Assembly (NCBI GenBank): GCA_018676675.1
Contig: JABHEG010000304.1
Span: 62,001 to 126,000, forward strand
Length of the DNA: 64,000 nucleotides
Direction: 5' to 3'
Origin: Lentisphaerota bacterium
GTDB lineage: Bacteria; Verrucomicrobiota; Lentisphaeria; Oligosphaerales; JABHEG01
Every line of letters begins with the position of its first letter. Positions within the stretch are counted from its first letter, which is position 1. The translations under genes and the position numbers were made by a program. The notes under the pieces were generated by a model. The model saw only the letters and a list, made by a program, of their open reading frames with translations. It was not told where the DNA came from and did no database searches. Shown here in pieces: positions 12,501 through 18,862 of the stretch.

Positions 12501-15500
12501 TCGGATTACGCGGTCACGGACGTAGGCGCGAACCAGTTTGTCGAGGTCGGCACAGCACAGAATTGGCGCTCGTCCGGCAATCATTGGACCCTGACGCTAC
12601 CGTTCGACTTTACGTTTTACGGAACGATCTACGACCAGGTTTACGTATCAACCGAGGGATACCTGCAGTTCGGCTCTACAAGTGATGCCAATGACAGCTC
12701 GAATTCCACCGTGGAACTCAAAGACTACGCCCGCATCGTGCCACTCTGGGATGACTTGGAAACCAATGGGGTCGGGGACGACATCTTTGTCGACGAGAGC
12801 GTGACGGGGCAGGTCGTGATTCGGTGGGACGCAACAAACACGGCCGACGACTCGGACGTGAACGTCTCGGTGACCCTGTTCGCCGACGGCCAGGTCCAGT
12901 TCGACTACGGTCCCGGAAACGCGGGGCTGACCCCGACCGTGGGTATCGGCTCCGGTGGGCTCTGGTACAACAGTCTGATCGCGACCAGTCACAATGGTGC
13001 CGACGTCCTGGGGAACGTCAACTCCCTGCGCTTCGCCCTGAGCCAAGATGGCGCGATCGCGGACATCGGCGCCTACGAATTCCAGGGCACGAGCGACGAC
13101 ACGACCCCGCCGACGGTCGTCGGCACCACCCCGACCGAGGTGCACGACGAGGGCAACTATACCGACGACCTGGTGTTCGCGATCGATATCGAGTTCAGCG
13201 AAGGCGTGATTCCCATTGATGCCGAGGCTACGAGCAACTTCGAGTTGCGTGACGACGGCGGGGACGGCACGTTCGGTGAGGCGAATGACCGGATCTTTGC
13301 TGCTACCCCGGACTACGATGCGGAAACCCGGACGGTCACGCTCCGCGTCGATGCGGGCTTCCTGCCCAGAGGCCGTTACCAGTTGACCGTGTCCGGGGAC
13401 GCCAGTGTCCATGATCTCTCCGGAATCCGGCTGGACGGCGATCAGAATGGGAGCGAAGGCGGGGATTATGTGCGTGTCTTCGTGATCGGCACCCTGGCCG
13501 ATTTTGTCCTGGCCGACGACAGCGGTGTCAGCGGCACGGACAAGCTCACCAGGGACAATCCCCCGCGCATCGATGTGCGCGTGACCGGTCCCGGCACAAT
13601 CAAGGTCGACTGGGACAATGACGGCACCGATGACTTCACCACCACGGTCGGTGCCGGAGGGACCTACACGTACGCTCCAGGCGCTGCACTCCCGGACGGC
13701 GCACACACCATCAAGCTGACCTTCACGGACGAGAATCAGAACATGGCCACCTTTACCGACACCATCACGGTGGACGCGACGCCACCGGCGCTGACCGTCA
13801 TCCCGACAGTCACGCAGGTCCGGCGTCCGAGCCTGGCGGGCACGGTTAACGATGCGGAGGCAACCCTACAGGTCACGGTCGACGGCAGGGCTTACTCCGT
13901 CGTGAACCAGGGCACGACTTGGGAACTGGCCGCGGACACGATCTCGGCGGATCTGGTCGACGGTGTCTACGATGTGCAGGTTGCGGCCACGGATGTCGCG
14001 GGCAACGTAGGCACCGATCCCACGCTCGACGAACTGGTGGTCGACAATGCGCCGCCCCTGGTCACGGTCGGCTTCCTGCGCACCAACGACACCACCCCGC
14101 CGTTGTCCGGTACGGTGAACGATCCGAGCGCCACCGTTCAGGTCACCGTCGCCGGCGTTCTGTACCCCGGCACGGTTGCCGGCCAGATGTGGTCGATCGC
14201 CAATGATACCATCGCTTCGGCTCTGGGCGAAGGACAGCATGAGATCGTGGCCGCCGCGACCGACCGGGCAGGTAACACTGGCACGGACAGCACCACGAAC
14301 GAGCTCACCATTGACCTGGACGGACCGCACGTACTGGACCTGAGCCGCGAGTCCAGTGACGGAACCGGGATCGACCGACTGGTGGTGGCGTTCGACGAGG
14401 CCCTGGACGCCGGCTCTGCAACCGATCCCGGCAACTACGCCCTTGACCTTTCCGGGGCCGACACGACTTTCGGGAATGGCAACGAGACTGCCTACGCCGG
14501 GACGATTGCGGCAACTTACGATGCCGGTCCAGCGGGACAGGGACCGTTCCGGGTGGCCCTGCTGCTCTCGGACAAGCTCACCGGAGAGGTGTATCAGCTC
14601 ACCGTCAAGGGCACGACGTCGGTGTTGGATATCGCGGGCAACCCGCTCAATGACGGCGTGGACGAGCAGTTGCAGTTCACCGTCACGACCCCTGCGGAAT
14701 TGCAGTTCTCCGAGGACTGGGAGTCGCAGAGCCTGGTCGGGCCTTGGGAGCTGCATACCATGGATGCCGGCGCGGTGCAGCTCACCGACGCGAACGTGCC
14801 GCTCGGGAATTGGCACCTGGTGCTGGGCGACGCAGTCGGCGATGGGACAAAGTCCCTGGCCGAAGCCACCTTGCACGTGAACCTGGCGGGGCGCGAGAAC
14901 GTGTTTGTGTCGTTCCAGGCCAAGGGCCTCGACGGCTCGGCCAACGCCTATGACCCGATGTCGGACCTGTTCAACGGACACGAGCAGTCGGACGGTATCG
15001 CGATCAGTGTTGACGGTGGGGTGACCTGGTACAAGGTGTGGTCCGGGCAGGTCGGTACCGACTACGCTCAGCAGGAGATTGCGCTGGATGACCTTCTTGC
15101 TGCCAGTTCCCCTGACGCCGAGTACAGCACCGACACGCTGATCAGGTTCCAGAACTACGGGGACGGCATGGCGGGCGTCGATGCCCTGTTCATTGACAAT
15201 ATCCGGGTGAACGACGCCTTCCAGGATCCGGCGGTCACCTCCTTCACGCTTGCCGATCCGACCGAAACCGCCTCGGGCTATACCAACCAGCGCCAGGTCG
15301 ACGTCGCCCTGACACAGGAGGCCGACCCGGCCCTGAGCATCACCGGCTGGTACCTCAGTGAGAGCGATTCAGCTCCCGCGGCTGACCATGGTGGCTGGCT
15401 TGCTGTCATGCCCACAACCCACGACCTGACCGGTCCGGAAGGCGCGATTGTCGTCTACGCCTGGGTCAAGGACAGTCACGACGTGGTCAGCGCCGCGGAA

Positions 15501-17618
15501 GCTGCGACCATCGCTCTGGACAAGACAGCCCCGAGTGCACCTGCTGTGAACGGTACGACGCCGACTGGTGACTCGACTCCCGAATGGACCTGGACGAGCG
15601 GCGGCGGAGGAGGAAGCGGCGCGTTCCGGCAGCAGCTCGACGCGGAGGAAGCGGCCGGCTGGGCCGAGACGACCGACACAGCCTTCACGCCGACTGAGGA
15701 TTTGAGCGAAGGGACTCACACGCTCCACGTGCAGGAGGCGGACGCGGTCGGCAACTGGTCTCTCTCCGGAAGCCTGACAATCACGGTCGACGCAACGGCC
15801 CCGAACGCGCCGGTTGTGGACGGGACGAATCCCACGACCGACGTGACGCCGGAATGGACTTGGTCCAGCGGAGGCGGAGGCGGCTCCGGCACGTTCCGCT
15901 ATCAGCTGGACAGCGAAGAGGGTGCGTGGGTGGAAACCGACCAGTTGTCGTTTGTGCCGGACACACCCTTTGGGCTTGGGGAGACACACGTGCTCCACGT
16001 TCAAGAGACGGACGACGTCGGGCTTTGGTCGATCTCGGGGAACTTCAGCATTATCGTGGTTGCGCCGCTGGTCGTTGGTTCGGTAACGCCAGGCCCGGCG
16101 CAAGGACTGGGCACGGCAACGGTCGTCGTGCCTGGAGAGGCACAGGTCGACGAGAGCGCTGACCTGGCGTTCACGGTGAACGCAACCGGGGGCGTGGCGC
16201 CATACCATTTCGCCTGGACCGCGGGTGGTGTGCCCGTGGGGGGAGATGCATCCGTACTGTTGTATGCACCGGGGACAGATGCGGTGACGCACCCCGCCAT
16301 CTCGGACAACAAGGAAATCTTGTGTGAGGTGACAGATTCGTGGGGCGTAGTGACGGCGACGGCGACGTGGCAGATTGTGCGGGTGGACGATGTGAATCAC
16401 GTCCCGAGCATGACCGGCGTTGTGGGGGTGATCACGCCGAGCTCCGCAGAGCAGCCGACACTTCACGACGACCTGCTCTGTTCTCTGAGCAGCCCTGCGC
16501 AGGACGGTGATCTGGAGGATTTGCCGTCGATGCGGTACCGGTTCGTCTGGACCCGCGGCGATCGCGAGGTGCTGCGCGAGATCGTGAGCTGGGAGACGTT
16601 CGACGAGCTGTCCTACGTCGAGACGGCGGAGGCAGACGAGATCACCTGCACGGTGACGGCCGTGGATCAGCTCGATGTCGAGAGTGCGGGGGCCGCAAGT
16701 GCGACGGTGACGATCAGACCACCGTTGCCCGGAAGTTGGGAATTGTCCATTGGGCTGACCAACGTCCAGGTTGATCGCGTGGTCATCGGCATGCACGAAC
16801 GGGCGACCGACGGCTGGGACTCAGTGTGGGACCGTCGGACGCCGCCGACAGCGCAGGGAGAGGGGTACGCCGCCCTGGAGATCAGCGGGGAGAAGCTCTC
16901 ACAGGATTTTCGGGCGATCAAGCAGTACGACACGTTCCTGTTGCGGGTCACGTCGTTTTGGGAGAGCGAGTGTGTGCTGAGCTGGGATTCTGCTGCCGTT
17001 CCGGGAGTGGGTCTATCGCTGGAGGAGATCGGCGCGGACGGGGAACCGCTTGGGAGAGCAGCGTCTCTGGATATGAGCCAGGAAGACACCCTCACCGTTC
17101 CCGCCGGTCACGTGGTCTTCTACCGGATCAGATATGGTGTTCTGCGGTTTGAGCTGGAGCTTGCGTCAGGCTGGAACATGTTCTCCATACCGTTGCACCC
17201 GGTGGACACCTCCGTCGAGGCCGTCCTCCAGGGGCAGAATGACGGGCAGGTGTGGGTGTGGGACCCGGTGCAGCGCCAATACAGTTTCGCATCCGAGATC
17301 GTTCCCCTGAGGGGCTACTGGGTCTTCTGTGGGACCCAGCGGGATGGCGGTGCGGCAACGGTCACGGTCGTGGGACGACGGGTGGACGAACGTGACGTCG
17401 AGGTGACCGAGGGGTGGCACATCGTGGGGCCGGTTGGGGAGGTGCCCTACGCCCCTCTGAGCCTGCCGCTGTTGACCGTTCCGGCCGGTTCGGTCCAGGA
17501 TCGGCCGTGGACGTGGAACGCTGAGCTGGAGCGCTACGACCAGGTGGACCAGTTACGGTGCGGACGCGGTGCCTGGATCTTCTCCGCCGGTCCCTCTGTG
17601 ATCCGCCTCGGAGAGTAG
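591..17618 (+). CDS. Giant secreted beta-helix mosaic protein (~5,675 aa)
   Basis: The start is the ATG at 591: GGGAGAGA lies just upstream and the first ~27 residues form a signal peptide (MKKMAQR, hydrophobic core, ATRA). An in-frame extension back to 456 has no such features. Order of parts: a PPC-like domain (~49-129); five modules that each open with a (Y/F)YVNDA motif (near 134, 769, 1650, 2457 and 3418) and continue as parallel beta-helix repeats rich in 'GN.v..N..gI.'; a LamG/concanavalin-like domain (~1375-1577); two malectin-like domains (~2216-2374 and ~3177-3335); a PA14 domain (~2953-3097); a nidogen-like domain (~4001-4154); Ig-like domains; two 90-residue repeats with a Gly5-Ser linker; and a C-terminal domain starting with GWNMFSIPL. 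Beta-helix, LamG, malectin and PA14 folds bind or process glycans, so surface attachment or polysaccharide binding is likely. No catalytic motif is recognised, and no cell-wall or PEP-CTERM sorting signal is seen. Confidence 0.9.
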   Translation: MKKMAQRLQIAGIVCSLGLLVAPATRAVIPARTIPGFRTVSALSEGEALYEVRTLRIEKVNIELTFAHASGDLDLEVLNEARDTVLTTADTATDNETIEDLELAAGTYFIRVHGDDNSYTLGVTPGTTSSTTVYYVNDASQADDLLTTVAGSVDNDALSPDTPMLTVQDVLSAYDLGPDSLVAIDTGIYAAPVTIVVDDEGATYAGSANGSSFTASTCFDLDNADHNTFYGLRFTGSGTGFYAHANSTNNEFLNNTFAGKPTGIYIDDGADDLLSGNVITGTGSYGIRLSQCASATIAGNTIAGPSYAVHATGTSAQRLALFVHGNTLSNGSYGVYMYTYSGGSVIRDNTITNMEDYGIYMGSGGTDNDVHDNEVSACEIGIYAYSATNVYGNTVLDCGIGVRSHVIGSSVYGNTVTGSTGHGLYGRGWFGGTNWEPGQPNTISDCGTGVFADQDSMVRYNLIRNCEYGVTLGDNVTIHHNIIARNSIRGISVYDDESVTITNNTIYAPEGDGVRVEAASTNVVLKNNIIWAKEGYCLNVATDSQVGFDSDYNCLYATDTGKLVWWQKDFVDLFDWQVEADYDNNSIGFTAIAPDLDNPRFVSVADDAPAADDFHLVGYTSRDAGSTSIDAGDPASAFADEPEPRGDRINLGAYGGSAEAAASRAAFIEVSYPNYYTDWPTATAHAILWRAHNVAGNLDIDLVDAAGAKVADITTIDAAEGAFGWSPEASGISGSTANRYRVRIASVSGDTITDQSRETFSIPPTAQEFYVNDAAIVDDEYCSVTGNNRNTGATAADPKANLLPVLRSYDLGQGDTVYIDTGDYIHVRNVLINDEPGAGDEGATFTGPVSHTATIDRANPHSYATTIDVQGDWVTVRDLTLTGGNMGIWVHNSSQNFQGDRLVLRNNTQDGIRLESDADYSTLGVLTIHHNGRYGAYIATPIGELRNGEIHDNGDDGVYLTNAGNIEVSGNTIYRNRTGVYIGGRSGSQAIVQDNTVYENAVHGIHGSYMLAQRNAVHGNDDDGIQASYNCLVSGNVCHSNGSIGIRLYSGNEAVGNVVHNNAGSGILAENGDVIRENRCYANGGTAGIVAYRDSEITGNVVYSNVTGIYGYGSSSPRFRGRVANNLIYDNAEFGIQIRYAHSSSGLHARVVNNTVHQGVGDAVYVHTSSEDVDLRNNILWVEDGACIRVSSTSQVGFSSDHNLFHTVGAGIVANWQGSDRATLTAWQNTAFRDGNSVQGDPLFVDLPGRDFHLKSEHGSLHDGSLAPVLSGDTGMPVDASGTWVDNDGVTSLAIDLGDPSDRFDREPEHSGNFINLGAYGNTVQASKSPEQYVRVLSPDGAEVWPAGQPFSIRWRSHDFAGLGQAYAAAVAADSPTGYWRLDETTGSTAADSSGSSFHGTYAGSVALNVPGISQDNGAARFNGQDASVTVPHDAALTPATITVEASLNLEAGMPNYALAVGKTSSTNYNNGYGIYYTNDGYINFFVDRDDGDSRVRARITLNRWIHVVGTFDGSKLRLYLNGELASESDFSGAFDHSSGPLRIGYGHGTHYWQGGIDDVAVYSAVLAQERIRAHLRAKHGSVSIELVDDSRATALTIATATDNDGEYLWTLPDSLTPATNYRIRIGRDDPALTDASNNNFEITAPISVYYVNDATVEQGDWCTAPGAPENDGLTPATPKDSVSAVLEAFELGPEDTVRVDNGDYDLVVNIVVTAADAGVRIQGYHDGAYPARAAVLDRGNTASGSYVFDLQNGDGIRLERLSITGGETGIHASSSSDSDDVTITNCRIYGNAEYGLWAGSGNDRLEVSACTLYGDRTSSGQEYGIQVSGDGVLISGNVVRDHYRDGINCQSDQVIVGNTVSDNQGTGIECTTSFTGTIRENTVTGSGLRGIYGTGSSSDWCRVEDNTVSGSGDDGIYAHHDCLVSGNISHSNGAVGVELYSGNEAVGNVVYANVGSGIWASLTNVIRENRCYDNAGTAGIVMQRSGVITGNVVYSNVTGIYGRGDSTNSTFRGHVANNLVYDNSDFGIQIRYAGASSSGHARLVNNTVYQEVGDAIYVHTSSKGVELRSSILWVEDGACVRVSGTSQVGFSSDYNTLYTTGAGILGRWDTFEFTTRADWFYQLGLDGHSRTGDPLFVDPDNNDFHLQSTSPAIDSGDLQSYYLAEPWPHGGRANQGAHGNTDEAALSPERMLQVLSPNGLEKVEKDQEVAVTFRGAGLLDSQATARINVGGTTYEQWLYDWYREGGSASTLADVDTAGVTDAAPDEIYRTYAYPSGTGTVMRYALSVADGDYTMRLHLLSGRSATSGYRIDIRVQDELVAEDFITYVAAGSVSYKALVLSYDVSASAGQGVTVEIQNTGGSQDGKLCGVELSRDISGSRAGPTVDLAVSVNSGADWVSVATGLELDELGNGLHTWYASPSSGGENTALIRASMTGEGTLNDTSDEAFSIANDDGHYYVNDAETAGDLICTAAGDNANSGKSPSVPMASLRSLLAAYDLDSGDVVHVDTGTYLLTDNVVIEAEDAGVTIEGPDTGPGAVLDRGNTSSGSYVFDVQNGDGVRLERLSITGGLHGIYASSSSDSDDVTITNCRIYGNAEYGLKVDTGNDRLEVSACTLYGDRTSSAQKYGIAVKGDGALVSGNVARDHYYEGISCQSDQTIVGNTVSDNQRTGIHCTGYFSGTIRENTVTGAGLYGIYGDGSSGERCRVEGNTVSGSSNHGIYGSRYCLVSGNTCHSNGSAGIHLFSGNEAVGNVVYNNAGSGIGADRTNAIRGNRCYDNDGTAGIVAYRATEVTGNVVYSNVTGIYCHGAGATSSSFRGHVANNLIYGNTDFGIQVRSASTYSGLHARLANNTVYQEVGDAVYVHTSSKDVELRNNILWAEDGACIRVSGTSQVGFSSDYNTLYTTGAGILGRWDTFEFTTRADWFYELGLDEHSRTDDPQLVDPKGVDGKLGYVRGGLLGQYYDNEDLSGTPVLERLDGTIDFDWSYSPGGPVPADHFSVRWAGWLYVPSTDDYTFYSRADTGERLYLGGSPIIEQWAWDEGAENSSGPQSLTMGWHAIRYECHEETGSAYAQLFWGNSTLPKQIIPRQYLSPDQIREADYSLDSDFHLQSASPAIDSGDLQSYYLAEPWPHGGRANQGAYGNTDEAALSPERVLQVLSPNGLEKFEEDQEAAVTFRSAGLLGNQVTAMINVGGPTYEHWLHDWYREGGIADTRADVDTAGVMDAAPDQIYRTHAYPSGSGTVMRCALPVSDGDYTVRLHLLSGYSATSGYRIDIRVQDELVAEDFNTYVAAGSVRDRALVLSYDVSASAGQGVTVEIQNTGGSLDGKLCGVELSRNVSGSRAVPAVDLAVSVNNGADWVSAATGLGLDELGKGLHTWYASPSSGGENTALIRASLTGDEALNDTSDEAFSIAAADEHFYVNDAETAGDLICTAAGDNANSGKSPSVPMASLRSLLAAYDLDPGDVVHVDTGTYVLTDNVVIDTDDAGVAILGPETGLGAVLDRGNTASGSYVFDLQNGDGVRLERLSITGGFHGIYASSSSGSDDVTVTDCRIYGNAEYGLNVDTGNDRLEVSACTLYGDRTSSDQDYGIGVQGDGALISGNVVRDHYYDGINCQSDQTIVGNTVSDNQGTGIECTASFTGTIRENVVTGSGGYGIYGNGNSSEWCRVEGNTVSGNSNYGIYAYTNCSVSGNICHSNGSTGIRLRSGGEAVGNVSYNNVESGIWAERTSVVRENRCYVNAGTAGIVAHRASEVTGNVVYSNVTGIYCHGDSSGSTSFRGRVANNLIYGNTDFGVQIMYATTYVGLHARLVNNTIYQEVGDAVHVHTSSQDVELRNNILWIGKGYAVHVNSDSQSGFVSDYNLLHQSDDADAYLGNWGTTVADLLADWQSVSGQGTNSLGTEPLFIDIDGADNVMGYDTTGDGYNGGGDDNFYLRGGSPAIDRADTWAAPATDILGMLRHDDPATGNGGMSDYAVTDVGANQFVEVGTAQNWRSSGNHWTLTLPFDFTFYGTIYDQVYVSTEGYLQFGSTSDANDSSNSTVELKDYARIVPLWDDLETNGVGDDIFVDESVTGQVVIRWDATNTADDSDVNVSVTLFADGQVQFDYGPGNAGLTPTVGIGSGGLWYNSLIATSHNGADVLGNVNSLRFALSQDGAIADIGAYEFQGTSDDTTPPTVVGTTPTEVHDEGNYTDDLVFAIDIEFSEGVIPIDAEATSNFELRDDGGDGTFGEANDRIFAATPDYDAETRTVTLRVDAGFLPRGRYQLTVSGDASVHDLSGIRLDGDQNGSEGGDYVRVFVIGTLADFVLADDSGVSGTDKLTRDNPPRIDVRVTGPGTIKVDWDNDGTDDFTTTVGAGGTYTYAPGAALPDGAHTIKLTFTDENQNMATFTDTITVDATPPALTVIPTVTQVRRPSLAGTVNDAEATLQVTVDGRAYSVVNQGTTWELAADTISADLVDGVYDVQVAATDVAGNVGTDPTLDELVVDNAPPLVTVGFLRTNDTTPPLSGTVNDPSATVQVTVAGVLYPGTVAGQMWSIANDTIASALGEGQHEIVAAATDRAGNTGTDSTTNELTIDLDGPHVLDLSRESSDGTGIDRLVVAFDEALDAGSATDPGNYALDLSGADTTFGNGNETAYAGTIAATYDAGPAGQGPFRVALLLSDKLTGEVYQLTVKGTTSVLDIAGNPLNDGVDEQLQFTVTTPAELQFSEDWESQSLVGPWELHTMDAGAVQLTDANVPLGNWHLVLGDAVGDGTKSLAEATLHVNLAGRENVFVSFQAKGLDGSANAYDPMSDLFNGHEQSDGIAISVDGGVTWYKVWSGQVGTDYAQQEIALDDLLAASSPDAEYSTDTLIRFQNYGDGMAGVDALFIDNIRVNDAFQDPAVTSFTLADPTETASGYTNQRQVDVALTQEADPALSITGWYLSESDSAPAADHGGWLAVMPTTHDLTGPEGAIVVYAWVKDSHDVVSAAEAATIALDKTAPSAPAVNGTTPTGDSTPEWTWTSGGGGGSGAFRQQLDAEEAAGWAETTDTAFTPTEDLSEGTHTLHVQEADAVGNWSLSGSLTITVDATAPNAPVVDGTNPTTDVTPEWTWSSGGGGGSGTFRYQLDSEEGAWVETDQLSFVPDTPFGLGETHVLHVQETDDVGLWSISGNFSIIVVAPLVVGSVTPGPAQGLGTATVVVPGEAQVDESADLAFTVNATGGVAPYHFAWTAGGVPVGGDASVLLYAPGTDAVTHPAISDNKEILCEVTDSWGVVTATATWQIVRVDDVNHVPSMTGVVGVITPSSAEQPTLHDDLLCSLSSPAQDGDLEDLPSMRYRFVWTRGDREVLREIVSWETFDELSYVETAEADEITCTVTAVDQLDVESAGAASATVTIRPPLPGSWELSIGLTNVQVDRVVIGMHERATDGWDSVWDRRTPPTAQGEGYAALEISGEKLSQDFRAIKQYDTFLLRVTSFWESECVLSWDSAAVPGVGLSLEEIGADGEPLGRAASLDMSQEDTLTVPAGHVVFYRIRYGVLRFELELASGWNMFSIPLHPVDTSVEAVLQGQNDGQVWVWDPVQRQYSFASEIVPLRGYWVFCGTQRDGGAATVTVVGRRVDERDVEVTEGWHIVGPVGEVPYAPLSLPLLTVPAGSVQDRPWTWNAELERYDQVDQLRCGRGAWIFSAGPSVIRLGE
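5799..12117 (+). repeat. Segmental duplication of beta-helix modules 3, 4 and 5 inside the giant gene
   Basis: The same landmark (CTGGACCG followed by GGGAACACG) occurs at 5799, 8208 and 11094, giving in-frame periods of 2,409 and 2,886 bp. Long stretches are nearly identical at the DNA level. Examples are the block encoding TAAGDNANSGKSP (starting near 7990 and 10876) and the RLEVSACTLYGDRTSS block of all three units. Module 2 (from about 2895) is an older relative. High DNA identity means these units duplicated recently or are kept similar by recombination, and they are a likely place for assembly collapse. Confidence 0.85.
9420..9905 (+). other. PA14 domain inserted into duplicated module 4
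   Basis: Modules 3 and 4 are the same sequence on either side of this block. Between the VDP motif and the DFHLQS motif, module 3 has about 30 bases where module 4 has about 504. The extra ~474 bp (158 codons, in frame) encodes a PA14-type beta-barrel: it opens with GGLLGQYYDNEDLSG and contains WAGWLYVPSTDDYTFY. PA14 domains bind carbohydrate in many secreted enzymes and adhesins. The difference explains the longer period between modules 4 and 5 than between 3 and 4. Confidence 0.8.
15525..16064 (+). repeat. Two 90-residue Ig-like repeats with Gly-rich linker
   Basis: Inside the giant gene, two consecutive 270-bp units start near 15525 and 15795. Both encode a TAP.AP..(D/N)GT.PT start, TPEWTW(T/S)SGGGGGSG, and a LHVQE.D.VG.WS end. 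This is the usual look of tandem Ig-like/fibronectin-like extracellular spacers. The glycine run is probably a flexible hinge. Confidence 0.75.
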
Positions 17619-17743
17619 AAAGAGCGGACCCTCTACGTTGACTTCATCCACCACTGCGTTATGGGCGGATCTTTGCATCCTCAGTCGTGGTCGTTACCTT
17701 TGTGTCCCATGGTGTCGTGTCCGCTCATTGAGGAAGCCTTGTT

Positions 17744-18808
17744 ATGAAACGCTTGGTCTGTAGGAGTCTCCTTCTTGGCCTTCTCTCTGTCTGTGTTCGC
17801 CCTGCCTCGGCCGTGGTGTTTGTGCACCTCAGTGACACACACATCAATGTCACGGGCAAGGGGCGTTTCAGCGAGGAGGGCATTCCCAATCTCCGCCGTG
17901 CCGTAGAGGCGATCCGGACCATCAAGCCTGCCTTTGTTATCGTCACCGGTGACATCACGGAGTTCGGGGACGAGGCATCGATGGCGGCCTACCAAGCCGA
18001 AGTAGGGAAGGCCGGGGTGCCGGTCTACACGGTGCAGGGGAACCATGACAGCCCGCGCAAACCTGAGTGCTTCAACCGCGTGGTGGGCCCGACACACCCT
18101 GTGTTTGATGTCGAAGGATGTCGGTTTGTCGGGCTGAATCTGGACCTTCTCGACGAGGCCCTGGCTCTGCTTGAGGAGCAGCTTGCCGACGCGAGAGCCA
18201 AAGGAATCCGCAGCGTGTTCACGTTTGCGCACTACCCGCTCCTGGCCCCCGATAATGTCGCGTTCAACATCTCCGCCGGCTTTGCCAGCCTGCGCGGAGA
18301 TCGGGCTATGCGCTACCTCTCCTTGGTGAAGAAAGACGGCATTGTGGCTCATTTCTCGGGCCACCTGCACTCGAAATACGAGATGGCGGATCCCTACACG
18401 GGTGTACTTTCCCTCTCGGTTCCGGGGTGCGTGGATCACAAGGGTGCGTTTCGTGTCTGCTCGGTGACCGATGGCGTGTTGAGTTGGTCTGTTTCCAACG
18501 CCTCGACCTGGCCGCTTGCGGTCCTTGACTCAGCCACGCCGCATTTGCAGTGGGGAACCGATCGACTGGAAGGGAAGGCACCCCTGCGCCTACTCTCCTT
18601 TGGTCCCGAACCGGTACGCGAAGCCACGCTCACCCTCGGCAAGGACACGCTGCTTCCTCTCACGAGGACGCCTCAAGGAAGCGTGTTCGAGACGGTCTTG
18701 GACTGCGCCTCGCTGAAGAGCAACTACTACAACCTCCGGGTGCATCTGGTCGATGCCGCCGGGAATGTGTCTGATCGCACGTGGCGTGTGCTCGTAAAGG
18801 GCGGGTAG
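17744..18808 (+). CDS. Exported calcineurin-like metallophosphoesterase
   Basis: 354 residues. A signal peptide ends near Ala23. The metallophosphoesterase metal motifs are all present in order: D31-x-H33 (LSDTHI), G69-D70 (VTGDITEFGD), G99-N-H-D102, an FAHYP histidine and a final GHLH. This family (Metallophos) cleaves phosphomonoesters or phosphodiesters with a two-metal centre; the substrate cannot be read from sequence. The ~90 C-terminal residues look like an added beta domain ending in YNLRVHLVDAAGN. GAGG-type ribosome-binding sequence precedes the ATG. It stands alone, 125 bp after the giant gene and convergent with the next operon, so a link to either neighbour is only suggested by position. 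Confidence 0.85.
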   Translation: MKRLVCRSLLLGLLSVCVRPASAVVFVHLSDTHINVTGKGRFSEEGIPNLRRAVEAIRTIKPAFVIVTGDITEFGDEASMAAYQAEVGKAGVPVYTVQGNHDSPRKPECFNRVVGPTHPVFDVEGCRFVGLNLDLLDEALALLEEQLADARAKGIRSVFTFAHYPLLAPDNVAFNISAGFASLRGDRAMRYLSLVKKDGIVAHFSGHLHSKYEMADPYTGVLSLSVPGCVDHKGAFRVCSVTDGVLSWSVSNASTWPLAVLDSATPHLQWGTDRLEGKAPLRLLSFGPEPVREATLTLGKDTLLPLTRTPQGSVFETVLDCASLKSNYYNLRVHLVDAAGNVSDRTWRVLVKGG

Positions 18809-18862
18809 GATTATCTCCCGGCAACCGACTTCCGCGGGAACGGGCTGCTGCAGTTCTGCCAG

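Noticed and set aside
17155..17618. PEP-CTERM or LPXTG sorting signal at the end of the giant protein
   Set aside because: The end has no PEP motif, transmembrane helix or basic tail; it is a folded-looking domain ending in VIRLGE.
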